A program made the position numbers and the translations under genes. From positions 3,286,001 to 3,350,000 of the forward strand of contig NZ_CP008884.1 in NCBI RefSeq assembly GCF_000725385.1: DNA of 64,000 bases. The letters run 5' to 3'. Source of the DNA: Dyella japonica A8 (GTDB lineage Bacteria; Pseudomonadota; Gammaproteobacteria; Xanthomonadales; Rhodanobacteraceae). Shown piece after piece: positions 8,891-17,524 of this stretch. Each line of letters opens with the position of its first letter. Position 1 is the stretch's first letter. The notes under the pieces are model-generated. The model made no database searches and was not told the DNA's origin. It saw only the letters and a list, made by a program, of their open reading frames with translations.

Positions 8891-8932
8891 CAGATACGCA
8901 AAAGCCCCCATACGGGGGCCTTTGCGTATCTG
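8891..8932 (-). terminator. Long hairpin terminator of tRNA-Ser
   Basis: A 19-base stem (CAGATACGCAAAAGCCCCC against its complement, one G:T-type mismatch) with the four-base loop ATAC lies directly after the tRNA-Ser gene. It overlaps the encoded CCA end by two bases, so the hairpin competes with the mature 3' end and may help position processing. In tRNA sense the stem ends with a GCTTTTG run, a weak T-tract. Confidence 0.7.
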
Positions 8933-9020
8933 GCGGAGAGAGTGGGATTCGAACCCACGGTAGGCTTACACCTACGGCAGTTTTCAAGACTGCTGCCTTA
9001 AACCGCTCGGCCATCTCTCC
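8931..9020 (-). tRNA. tRNA-Ser (anticodon TGA)
   Basis: A complete class II tRNA. The acceptor pairs GGAGAGA with TCTCTCC, followed by discriminator G and an encoded CCA. The D arm begins GCCGAGCGG, the anticodon loop is CTTGAAA giving TGA for UCA codons, the long variable arm folds as GTAGGTGTAAGCCTAC, and the T loop is TTCGAAT. It lies about 480 bases downstream of serS on the same strand, an unusual but sensible pairing of a tRNA with its charging enzyme. Confidence 0.97.
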
Positions 9021-9060
9021 GTTTCTGGTTTTGCCCAATGACTGGGGCGGGCCCTCAAAG

Positions 9061-9090
9061 TCACTGGATTCCTGCCTTCGCAGGAATGAC
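9061..9090. repeat. Single REP-type extragenic palindrome
   Basis: A 30-base unit (stem ATTCCTGCCTTCGCAGGAAT within it) between the tRNA gene and the next gene. It is the same sequence as the right arm of the paired element at 28252-28280. No second arm is visible here, so it is a lone half-element. Confidence 0.75.
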
Positions 9091-9130
9091 GGGCCAAGGG
9101 TCGGCGCGTCGTTGCGGGGTGGCCATCCTA

Positions 9131-9493
9131 TCAGGAATGGCTCGCCGTTCCCCGCCCTTTTTTCGACAGGGCGATCATCGCCCACAGCATGATGCCCACC
9201 GGCACCGCTGCACCGACCAGCGGGAGCAGCAGTACCGGCTGGCGGATGACCATGGGTACGAGCTGGGTAGCGGCGGCGAAGGTGATGATGCCGAAGCGCA
9301 GGGCACGGCTGGTGCGGGCGAACCAGAAGGCGCCGATCACCAGCACGGTGGCGATGAGGCTGAGTACCAGGTCCACCGTGGGGATGGGGAACATGGTCCA
9401 CAGCCCCAGGCGGGTGAGCAGCTCGGTGGCAAGGATGGTCAGCAGCGTGTAGCTGGCGGTGAGTTCGACCTTGTCCCAGCGCGTGCTGCTCAT
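9131..9493 (-). CDS. Hypothetical four-helix membrane protein
   Basis: A 120-residue protein that I do not recognise. Four hydrophobic segments are visible (about residues 12-32, 40-60, 66-84 and 88-108) and the C-terminus is short and basic (SKKGRG). It starts 10 bases after the serS stop on the same strand, so it is probably the second gene of a serS transcript. There are no conserved catalytic motifs and no cysteines. It could be a lineage-specific membrane protein; no function can be proposed. Confidence 0.75.
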   Translation of the reverse strand: MSSTRWDKVELTASYTLLTILATELLTRLGLWTMFPIPTVDLVLSLIATVLVIGAFWFARTSRALRFGIITFAAATQLVPMVIRQPVLLLPLVGAAVPVGIMLWAMIALSKKGRGTASHS

Positions 9494-9503
9494 GCCACGG
9501 GCC

Positions 9504-10817
<1,314 letters not shown>

Positions 10818-10887
10818 TTATCGCTGCGGGGGTGGTTGGGGGGCAATGCGGCGAGCTCCCCTTCGGAAATTGCCGCAGTCCCCACGG

Positions 10888-11049
10888 CTCGTCATCCCGG
10901 CGTAGGCCGGGATCCAGAGCCTCAGTCCATCACACCCGGCAAAGCCGGGGCCCAGGCGCCTGAGCGCTGCGCGACCGATAAAGCCTCGATGCGTGAGGCG
11001 ACAGCCGGCCACTGAGGCTCTGGATCCCGGCCTGCGCCGGGATGACGAG
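10888..11049. repeat. Paired inverted REP element (REPIN type)
   Basis: Two 39-base arms in inverted orientation (10888-10926 and 11011-11049) differ at one position. Each contains the palindrome TCCCGGCGTAGGCCGGGA or its variant. The 84-base centre has no open frame. The element occupies the serS upstream gap and could fold as a long hairpin in read-through RNA from the gene at 11078. Confidence 0.85.
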
Positions 11050-11077
11050 CGAGAAGCTCGCGACGATGGGTGTCTCG

Positions 11078-11653
11078 TCAGCGGGCCCGCCGACCATCCC
11101 TTCCCAGCCACCACGCCATCACCGCCCCGGCCAGCAGCCAGCCCACTACCTGCTCCACCAAGGCCGCCACGGTGAAATTGGTCGGAAACCGGTACCAGTT
11201 CCAATACGGCACCAGGGTGCTGAGCCAGGCGAACACGCTGGCGGCGACCGCAATACCCAGCCGCGTCATGAAGCTGAAGGCAGCCAGCCCCATGACGAAG
11301 GCCAGCATGAGGGCGGACAAGGTATCGGACGCCCATTGCCGCGGCAGCTGGCCACTCATGTCAGACAGGTCGTCGCCTTGCGGCATATAGACCATGAAGG
11401 CATAGGGGGATGACTTGGACTTGGCCGAGTAGGCGGCCATGACCGTCTTGTCACCCATCTTGGCCGGGTCCACCGAAGGCAGGATGAATACGCCGGCCTG
11501 CTCGCCCAGCCCCGGCCGCAGGGTGGCGAGGACGGTATCCTCGGCCACGGGTTGCCGCATGCCGACGTTGCCCAGCCCCAGCGCCATATGCGCCACGGCA
11601 CCCCAAATGAACATGACGATGCCACCCAACAAGGCAGCTACGAGTACGCGCAT
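11078..11653 (-). CDS. Hypothetical membrane protein
   Basis: A 191-residue protein that I do not recognise. The first 25 residues are a membrane helix or uncleaved signal (MRVLVAALLGGIVMFIWGAV). A soluble stretch of about 75 residues follows (FILPSVDPAKMGDKTVMAAY is its centre), then three membrane helices from about residue 115 to the end. The overall plan is an N-terminal anchor, a periplasmic loop and a C-terminal helical bundle. It lies on the same strand as rarA and starts 61 bases after it. No motif indicates an enzyme. Confidence 0.8.
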   Translation of the reverse strand: MRVLVAALLGGIVMFIWGAVAHMALGLGNVGMRQPVAEDTVLATLRPGLGEQAGVFILPSVDPAKMGDKTVMAAYSAKSKSSPYAFMVYMPQGDDLSDMSGQLPRQWASDTLSALMLAFVMGLAAFSFMTRLGIAVAASVFAWLSTLVPYWNWYRFPTNFTVAALVEQVVGWLLAGAVMAWWLGRDGRRAR

Positions 11654-11714
11654 GACGACTCCCCCATTGGCTTCGGTGCGGTGAATCTATGCCCCGGGTT
11701 GGTGGGCGGCAACT

Positions 11715-13064
11715 TTACTTTCGGCCAGTGCGGTCGCGCGCCTCGCGGCGGGCTTCGCGCAGGCTCAACAGTTTCTCGCGCAGCTTCAGCTCCATCCCGC
11801 GCTCCACCGGCTCGTAGAACACGGTGCCGTCCAGCGCGTCGGGCAGGCACCGCTGATCGAGCGCAACGCCTCCGGCGCTGTCGTGGTCGTACTGGTAGCC
11901 CTGCCCGTAGCCCAGGCCCTTCATCAGCTTGGTGGGCGCATTGCGCAGGTGCATGGGCACTTCCAGCGTACCGGTCTGCTGCACCACCGCGCGGGCGTTG
12001 TTGTACGCCATGTACGCGGCATTGCTCTTGGGCGCGATGGCCAGCCAGATGGCGAGCTGCGCCAGGCCCAGCTCGCCCTCGGGGCTGCCGAGGCGCTCGT
12101 AGGTGTCCCATGCGTCCAGCGCCATCCGCCAGGCACGTGGTTCGGCCAGGCCGATGTCTTCCACGGCCATGCGGGTCATGCGCCGTGCAAGGTAGAGCGG
12201 GTCCACGCCGCCATCCAGCATGCGGGTGAGCCAGTACACGGCGGCATCCGGGTCGGACGAACGCACCGATTTGTGCAGCGCCGAGATCTGGTCGTAGAAC
12301 TGCTCCCCACCCTTGTCGAAGCGGCGCGTGCGGTCGGCCAGCACCTGCGTGAGCGTGGTTTCGTCGATACGGTGGTCTTCGGCCAGTTCCGAGGCGATTT
12401 CCAGCAGGGTGAGCGCGCGGCGCACGTCGCCATCGGCCGCCTGCGCGATGAGCCGGAGCGACTCGTCGGAGACGTCGAGCTGCATGGTGCCGAGGCCACG
12501 CTCATTGTTTTCCAGCGCGCGCTTGAGCGCCACGACGATGTCGTCGGGGGTCACCGCTTCCAGCACGTGCACGCGGCAGCGCGAGAGCAAGGCGGAGTTG
12601 AGTTCGAACGAGGGGTTTTCGGTGGTGGCGCCGATGAAGATGATCACGCCGCGCTCGATGTGCGGCAGGAAGGCATCCTGCTGTGCCTTGTTGAAGCGGT
12701 GCACCTCGTCCACGAACAGCACGGTGCGACGGCCCTGCGCGAAGTTGCCCTCGGCCTCGGCCAGCGCCTTGCGCACGTCGGGCAGGCCCGAGAGCACAGC
12801 GGAGATGGCGCGGAAATCGGCATCGGCGTAGCGGGCGACCAGCAAGGCCAGCGTGGTCTTGCCGCAACCGGGCGGCCCCCACAGGATCATGGAGTGCACC
12901 CGGCCGGCTTCCAGCGCGCGGCGCAGCGCCTTGCCGGGAGCCAGCACGCGCTGCTGGCCCACGATGTCATCCAGGGTGCGCGGCCGCATGCGTTCGGCCA
13001 GGGGCTTGAGGTCGTCGGGCTCGGCAAACAGGCCCGGCGTGTCGAACATATCGCTGCGTGACAT
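11715..13064 (-). CDS. rarA: Replication-associated recombination protein A (RarA/MgsA ATPase)
   Basis: A 449-residue AAA+ ATPase of the clamp-loader-like RarA family, which acts at stalled forks. Walker A is GPPGCGKTTLA, Walker B is LFVDEVHRFNK, and sensor 1 lies in IGATTENPSFELNSALLSRC. The C-terminal half holds the MgsA-type tetramerisation region (LYLARRMTRMAVEDIGLAEP). The start at 13064 (MSRSDMF) is preceded by GGAAGG; a longer frame to 13103 has no such support. In E. coli rarA sits directly between lolA and serS; here lolA is 14 kb away. Confidence 0.96.
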   Translation of the reverse strand: MSRSDMFDTPGLFAEPDDLKPLAERMRPRTLDDIVGQQRVLAPGKALRRALEAGRVHSMILWGPPGCGKTTLALLVARYADADFRAISAVLSGLPDVRKALAEAEGNFAQGRRTVLFVDEVHRFNKAQQDAFLPHIERGVIIFIGATTENPSFELNSALLSRCRVHVLEAVTPDDIVVALKRALENNERGLGTMQLDVSDESLRLIAQAADGDVRRALTLLEIASELAEDHRIDETTLTQVLADRTRRFDKGGEQFYDQISALHKSVRSSDPDAAVYWLTRMLDGGVDPLYLARRMTRMAVEDIGLAEPRAWRMALDAWDTYERLGSPEGELGLAQLAIWLAIAPKSNAAYMAYNNARAVVQQTGTLEVPMHLRNAPTKLMKGLGYGQGYQYDHDSAGGVALDQRCLPDALDGTVFYEPVERGMELKLREKLLSLREARREARDRTGRK

Positions 13065-13146
13065 GCCTTCCATGATAGGGCATTGCGCCGATGGGAGGCT
13101 CACTTATCCCCTGCCCCGGCAACTGACCATGCGTCACAAAAGAACC

Positions 13147-13288
13147 GTCATTCCCGCGAAAGCGGGAGACGCTCTTCAACAGCCCAAGGGCTGGTCATCC
13201 AGCGACTTTCCGCTCCTCCAAATCAAAGACATTTGGATGACCCGCCATGCGGCTGCTGAAGAGCGCCTCCCGCTTTCGCGGGAATGAC
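13147..13288. repeat. Paired inverted REP element (REPIN type)
   Basis: Arms of 38 bases (13147-13184 and 13251-13288), each with the core TTCCCGCGAAAGCGGGA, face each other with few mismatches. The centre holds a second small hairpin, CCAAAT/ATTTGG. The element fills the gap between the DUF3999 stop and rarA start. Confidence 0.85.
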
Positions 13289-13340
13289 GAGCGAAAATGT
13301 GGGTCTCGCCGCCTCGGTCAGGACTTCGACTCGCCCCTCC

Positions 13341-14699
13341 TCACTTCGACTCGCCCCCTTTCCCCTGGCGCAACACACTGAATGCCATAGCCGCCACACC
13401 CAGCGCGCCAAGCACCAACACCGCCCACAGCAAAGGCTTGGTCCAGTCGTAGGGCACCCTGGGTGCCTCCAGCGCCACGGCGCCGGCCTCGTCCACACGC
13501 GGGCCCAGTTCGGCCACCGGCGGCAGCCACTCGTCCCCATAGGTGCCACGCAGACGGCCGAAGGCCTCTTCCACCGGGTAATCACCGCGTCGCGCGGCGT
13601 AGCTGCCGACCAGCAGGCGGTACGGCGCGCTGCCTTCCGGCAGGAACGCGTACTGCGGTGGCAACCAGCCGATGCGCAGCGACGGCGCACCGGACAGCGG
13701 CGTGTCGCTGTGCACGCGCAAGTGCTCCACACTGCGCGGCGCCACGGTGGCGGTGGCATCACCCTCCTTGCCGGCAGCGCGCACCAGGTCGAGGGCGGTT
13801 ACTTCCGTCCACGCTGTGGCGTCCGGGCTTTGCACCAGCACATGCACCCGCGCGGCGTTATTGCCGGCCGGAAGGGTCAGCCGGAACGATTCCACCGGCA
13901 AGGCCGCGGGCAGCTCGTAGTCATAGTCGTTGGCGGCCTGCGCACCGGCCTTGGCCTCCAGCCATTGGAGCTGCGAGGCGCGTTCGGCCGCGGCATCGGT
14001 GTAGCTGCCCGTGAGCTTCACCGTGGGCGCGCGGCCCGTACTCCAGTCCACTGCACCTTCCACTACTCGGATGCGCAGATAACGCTCCGCGGCATTCGTG
14101 CCCAGGTCGATATTGAGCTGCTCGACCTGGTCTTGGTCGTTATGCACGCGGGTCAGGCTTGCGTCGTCGGCCAGCAGTCGCCAGTCGCGCAAGTCGTTGC
14201 TGCCTTCCACGGAGACGTGTAGCTGGAAGTCCTGCTGCAGTGACGAGGGCTCCAGCGCGATGCTGTCGATGGTGGCGACACGGCCCGCATCGATCAGCCA
14301 GGCATGGGGGCGCTGCGCGGTGTCGCCACGATCGTCCTGGCTGATCACGATGCCGCCATTGGCATTGCGCTCCACCTTCACGCTGTCGCTGCTGGCTGCG
14401 CTCACCGGCAGCGCGAGCAGGCGCGCCTGCGTTTCGAAATCGTGCCTGGCCGGCGGTGTTGCCGGCAGCGGCGCGAACGGCACCGGCTTGCCCTGCGCGT
14501 TGACCACGATCATGTCGCCCAGGTCCGCGGACGGATGGGCGGAGGCGTACACCTCGGGCGTGAGCACAACGCGATAGGCCTCGGCCTTCTCTTTCGTCAC
14601 CAGCGGAAAGGCGTACGCGTAATCGACATTGCTGTCCGCCCGGGCCGCAGCCACGGGCAGCATCAAGGCCAGCGCAATCCAGCGAACATCAAGGCGCAT
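13341..14699 (-). CDS. DUF3999 family periplasmic protein with C-terminal anchor
   Basis: A 452-residue protein with a signal peptide (residues 1-21, ending AAARA), a large soluble region and one C-terminal membrane helix (about 420-442) before a short basic tail. That order predicts a periplasmic domain held in the inner membrane. The segment around residues 150-235 (LHVSVEGSNDLRDWRLLADD, then RYLRIRV) reads like a discoidin-type beta-sandwich, often used to bind sugars. The start at 14699 has GGAGGAGA just upstream. It overlaps the DUF2339 gene by 11 bases, so the two are surely co-expressed. The biochemical role of the family is unknown. Confidence 0.85.
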   Translation of the reverse strand: MRLDVRWIALALMLPVAAARADSNVDYAYAFPLVTKEKAEAYRVVLTPEVYASAHPSADLGDMIVVNAQGKPVPFAPLPATPPARHDFETQARLLALPVSAASSDSVKVERNANGGIVISQDDRGDTAQRPHAWLIDAGRVATIDSIALEPSSLQQDFQLHVSVEGSNDLRDWRLLADDASLTRVHNDQDQVEQLNIDLGTNAAERYLRIRVVEGAVDWSTGRAPTVKLTGSYTDAAAERASQLQWLEAKAGAQAANDYDYELPAALPVESFRLTLPAGNNAARVHVLVQSPDATAWTEVTALDLVRAAGKEGDATATVAPRSVEHLRVHSDTPLSGAPSLRIGWLPPQYAFLPEGSAPYRLLVGSYAARRGDYPVEEAFGRLRGTYGDEWLPPVAELGPRVDEAGAVALEAPRVPYDWTKPLLWAVLVLGALGVAAMAFSVLRQGKGGESK

Positions 14700-17424
14700 G
14701 CCCGGTCTCCTCCATTGACGATGAACGGCGCGGCGGAGCCGGCGCCAGGTATCCAATGACACTGCACAGCAGGCCGAACGCGATGAACGAGCCGATGCCG
14801 AACAGATTGCCCAGCTGACGGCGATCGATCAGGACCAGCTTGGCGAGCACCACGCCCATGATGATGGCGCCGGCCAGCCAGAACAGGCGATGGCCGCGCC
14901 GCGAACCCCATACCCAGGCGCACAGGCCGAAGATGCTCCAGACCAGGGTCAGCGACATTTGCGCGAGGCTGGAGTCGAACAGTGCATCACTCCACGGCAC
15001 GCCACCCAGCTGGTGCACCGCCCGCAGGGTGATGCTGGTCGCCAGCGCCAGGGCGATACCGCCGAGCACGGGGCCGCGGAGGCGCTTCAGCGTCACCGGC
15101 AGCGCCGCATCGGTCAGCCAGGACGCGAAGGCCAGCGCGATCAGCAGCAACAGCAGCTCCACCGGATTGAGCACCGGCACGTAACGCAGCGGCGCGGCAT
15201 TGCCACCCACGAACAAGGCCACCACACCGGCCACCGCCATCACCATCAGCAGCGAATACTTCAGTGACGGCAACCAGCGCGAAGTGGCCTGCGCCATGGG
15301 TGGCGCAAGCAGGCGCGGCCACCACTGCGCGAGGACGAACACCAGCAGCACCGGCATCATCGCCAGCGAGGCATCCCAGCTGCCGGCAAGCCAGCGCAGA
15401 CGCGCCAGCGCCACGCCGATACCGAACGCCGCCAGCAGCACCCAGCGCCACAGCCAAGCCCACTGCGCGGCTGCGCCGGCCCATGCCGTATCGCGCAGGC
15501 ACAGCAGCGTGCGCCAGCCGAGCACGCCGGCAGCCAGCACCGACAGCAGGCTCCAGCCATGCCATGGCTGCTCGTGATCGAGCCCCGTGCCGACGATCAG
15601 CAACAGCATGGCCGTCATGAAGGCCACGGGACTCCACTCCAGCGCAACGTCCAGCTCGCGCGACGTGCGATGGCGCGACGCTTCCGCCACGCCCCACGCC
15701 GTAAAGGCCAGCCACGCCAGCCAGGCGGCGAAGGTCTGTGCGCCCGGCACGAAATGGCTGATTTCCTGCGCGCTCGCCGCCGCCCACCAGAGCATGCCCC
15801 AGCCGTACAACACCACGGCAAGCACCCGATGCAACAGGCGCCCATGGCCCAGCCGCGCAAACAGCCCGCTACTGGCAAAGCCGGCAACCACCAGCATCAG
15901 CGCGCTGAGGCATTCGCGATTGAGCACCGGCCACGCCGCACCAAGGCCGCCATGCATGGCACGGTCGATCATCAGCGCAAAGGCCGCGAACAGCTGCAAC
16001 GCAATGCCGCTCCAGGTGGCAAACACACGCTGCTGCCGCAGACCCAGCCAGATCAGCCCCGCGCCCTCCAGCGCGAAGATACTGCCGGTCACGTCCGCGC
16101 GCAGTGCGAGCGGAACCGTCAGTGTCGCCAGCGCCACGGCAAGGATGGCCCAGGTATCGCGCAGCAGGCGCATGGCCGGCAGGCGGCGCGTGGCATAGGC
16201 AATGCTGACGTAGATGGCCGCGGCGACCAGCGTGGACAGGGCCAGCGCCTTGCCATCCCAGTCCAGCAAGGCACCTTGCAGCAGCAGGCTGATCAGGGGA
16301 TTGCCGAACATCAGGCAGCCGTCGATCACCAGGCGCCGATCCACCGGCGCACGCAGCACATGCAGCAGCGGAATGAACAGGTAGAACAGGAAGTTCAGCA
16401 CCAGGAACGGCTCGGTACTGGCGAACAGCGAGTGCTCGTACTTCAGCACGCCCCACGCGGTGCCAACGGCAAATGTGGCGATGAAACCCAGCAGGTTCAG
16501 CACGCGCCACGAGCGCTTCCACGCGATGCCGAGAATGGCGAGGTTGAGCACGGCGTAGTAACTGAACAGCGCGACGTGACTGCCATTGCCCGTGGATACG
16601 AGGATGGGCGCCGCGAAGCCGGCGACCAGGCCAAGCACCGCCAGCGCGAGGGCATCCTGCATCACGGCCAGCACGCCGATACCCGCGACCAGCACCACCA
16701 GCAACGCGAAGGCCGCGCCCGCCGGCAGCAGGTCATACAGGCGGAAGGCGGCAAACACCGTCATCACCAGCACCCCGATGGCACCGCCTTGCAGGGACAG
16801 CGCGAACACACGCTGCGTTTCCCGCTTGCGCCAACCGAACGCCAGGCCACCCATGGCAGCCAGCGCGATCAGCGACACGCGCAAGGCCGGCGGCGTGTGC
16901 AGCAGGCCAGCGTCGGATGCGTACTTGAGCAAGGCCGCCACACCGGCGAACAACACCAGCATGCCGATCTTCACCGGCACATTGCCCTCGGTGAACCAGC
17001 GCCACACGCGCTGCATCAAGCGATCGAACCCCGACGGCGGGAGCGGCACAGGCGGCACAGACGCCTCGTCGGGCCAGGGCGCAGGCTCGGGCGACGGTTT
17101 GGCGCGCTCGACCGGCGGCACTGGCGGTTGCGGCGTCAGCGCAACGGGCGGCGAGGCCGGCTCGACCGGCTCGCGCAAGGCCTCGCGGGCTTCATGGGCC
17201 GTCATCCATGACCACTCCTCAGGGGTCACCTGCGCAGGCTGGGCTGCCGGCGCCGGCTTACTCGCTGCCAGCTGAGCGCGCAGGTGCTTCAGCTCACGGG
17301 ACAACTCAAGCTGTTTTCCCCAGAGCAGGCCCACGATGGCGCCGCCAATGGCGCCCGGCCACCCGGACGACAACAGCCCGCCAAGCACAGCGCCCATGAC
17401 CATCCATAGAAAAATCATGACCAT
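14689..17424 (-). CDS. DUF2339 family polytopic membrane protein
   Basis: About 911 residues, mostly hydrophobic: after an N-terminal helix, a coiled segment (ELSRELKHLRAQLAAS) and a Pro-rich linker, at least 20 membrane helices can be counted. The first block begins after the GFDRLMQRVWRWFTEGNVPV motif that is typical of DUF2339. No enzyme motif is known for the family. I start at 17424 (MVMIFLW) because GGTGGAG precedes it; the longer frame to 17547 would overlap the region of the metal-pump terminator. The tight overlap with the DUF3999 gene suggests a complex of a many-helix membrane protein with an anchored periplasmic partner. Confidence 0.87.
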   Translation of the reverse strand: MVMIFLWMVMGAVLGGLLSSGWPGAIGGAIVGLLWGKQLELSRELKHLRAQLAASKPAPAAQPAQVTPEEWSWMTAHEAREALREPVEPASPPVALTPQPPVPPVERAKPSPEPAPWPDEASVPPVPLPPSGFDRLMQRVWRWFTEGNVPVKIGMLVLFAGVAALLKYASDAGLLHTPPALRVSLIALAAMGGLAFGWRKRETQRVFALSLQGGAIGVLVMTVFAAFRLYDLLPAGAAFALLVVLVAGIGVLAVMQDALALAVLGLVAGFAAPILVSTGNGSHVALFSYYAVLNLAILGIAWKRSWRVLNLLGFIATFAVGTAWGVLKYEHSLFASTEPFLVLNFLFYLFIPLLHVLRAPVDRRLVIDGCLMFGNPLISLLLQGALLDWDGKALALSTLVAAAIYVSIAYATRRLPAMRLLRDTWAILAVALATLTVPLALRADVTGSIFALEGAGLIWLGLRQQRVFATWSGIALQLFAAFALMIDRAMHGGLGAAWPVLNRECLSALMLVVAGFASSGLFARLGHGRLLHRVLAVVLYGWGMLWWAAASAQEISHFVPGAQTFAAWLAWLAFTAWGVAEASRHRTSRELDVALEWSPVAFMTAMLLLIVGTGLDHEQPWHGWSLLSVLAAGVLGWRTLLCLRDTAWAGAAAQWAWLWRWVLLAAFGIGVALARLRWLAGSWDASLAMMPVLLVFVLAQWWPRLLAPPMAQATSRWLPSLKYSLLMVMAVAGVVALFVGGNAAPLRYVPVLNPVELLLLLIALAFASWLTDAALPVTLKRLRGPVLGGIALALATSITLRAVHQLGGVPWSDALFDSSLAQMSLTLVWSIFGLCAWVWGSRRGHRLFWLAGAIIMGVVLAKLVLIDRRQLGNLFGIGSFIAFGLLCSVIGYLAPAPPRRSSSMEETGHAP

Positions 17425-17460
17425 CCATCTCCACCCGCACCTGGGCGTCATGGCGCAAGT

Positions 17461-17496
17461 GTGCCACGGCCGCCCCGGAAGAGGCCGCCGTGGCAC
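17461..17496 (-). terminator. Hairpin after the metal efflux operon
   Basis: A perfect 10-base stem (GTGCCACGGC with GCCGTGGCAC) lies between the pump gene stop and the DUF2339 start. No T-run follows, so it may be a weak or factor-assisted terminator separating the metal operon from the DUF2339/DUF3999 pair. Confidence 0.5.
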
Positions 17497-17524
17497 GGGC
17501 GAATGCGCGCGCCAAGGAGACGCC

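Noticed and set aside
8733..8949. Integrative element boundary (attL/attR) at tRNA-Ser
   Set aside because: Only 181 bases lie between the copies and no integrase or cargo is present; a tRNA-linked repeat explains it better, though a scar cannot be excluded.
8636..9001. Several small frames over the tRNA-Ser region
   Set aside because: They read through the tRNA or its terminator; similar spurious proteins are commonly annotated at tRNA genes.
15559..17211. Forward frame of about 550 codons opposite DUF2339
   Set aside because: Gln/Arg/His-rich shadow of the hydrophobic reverse-strand gene.
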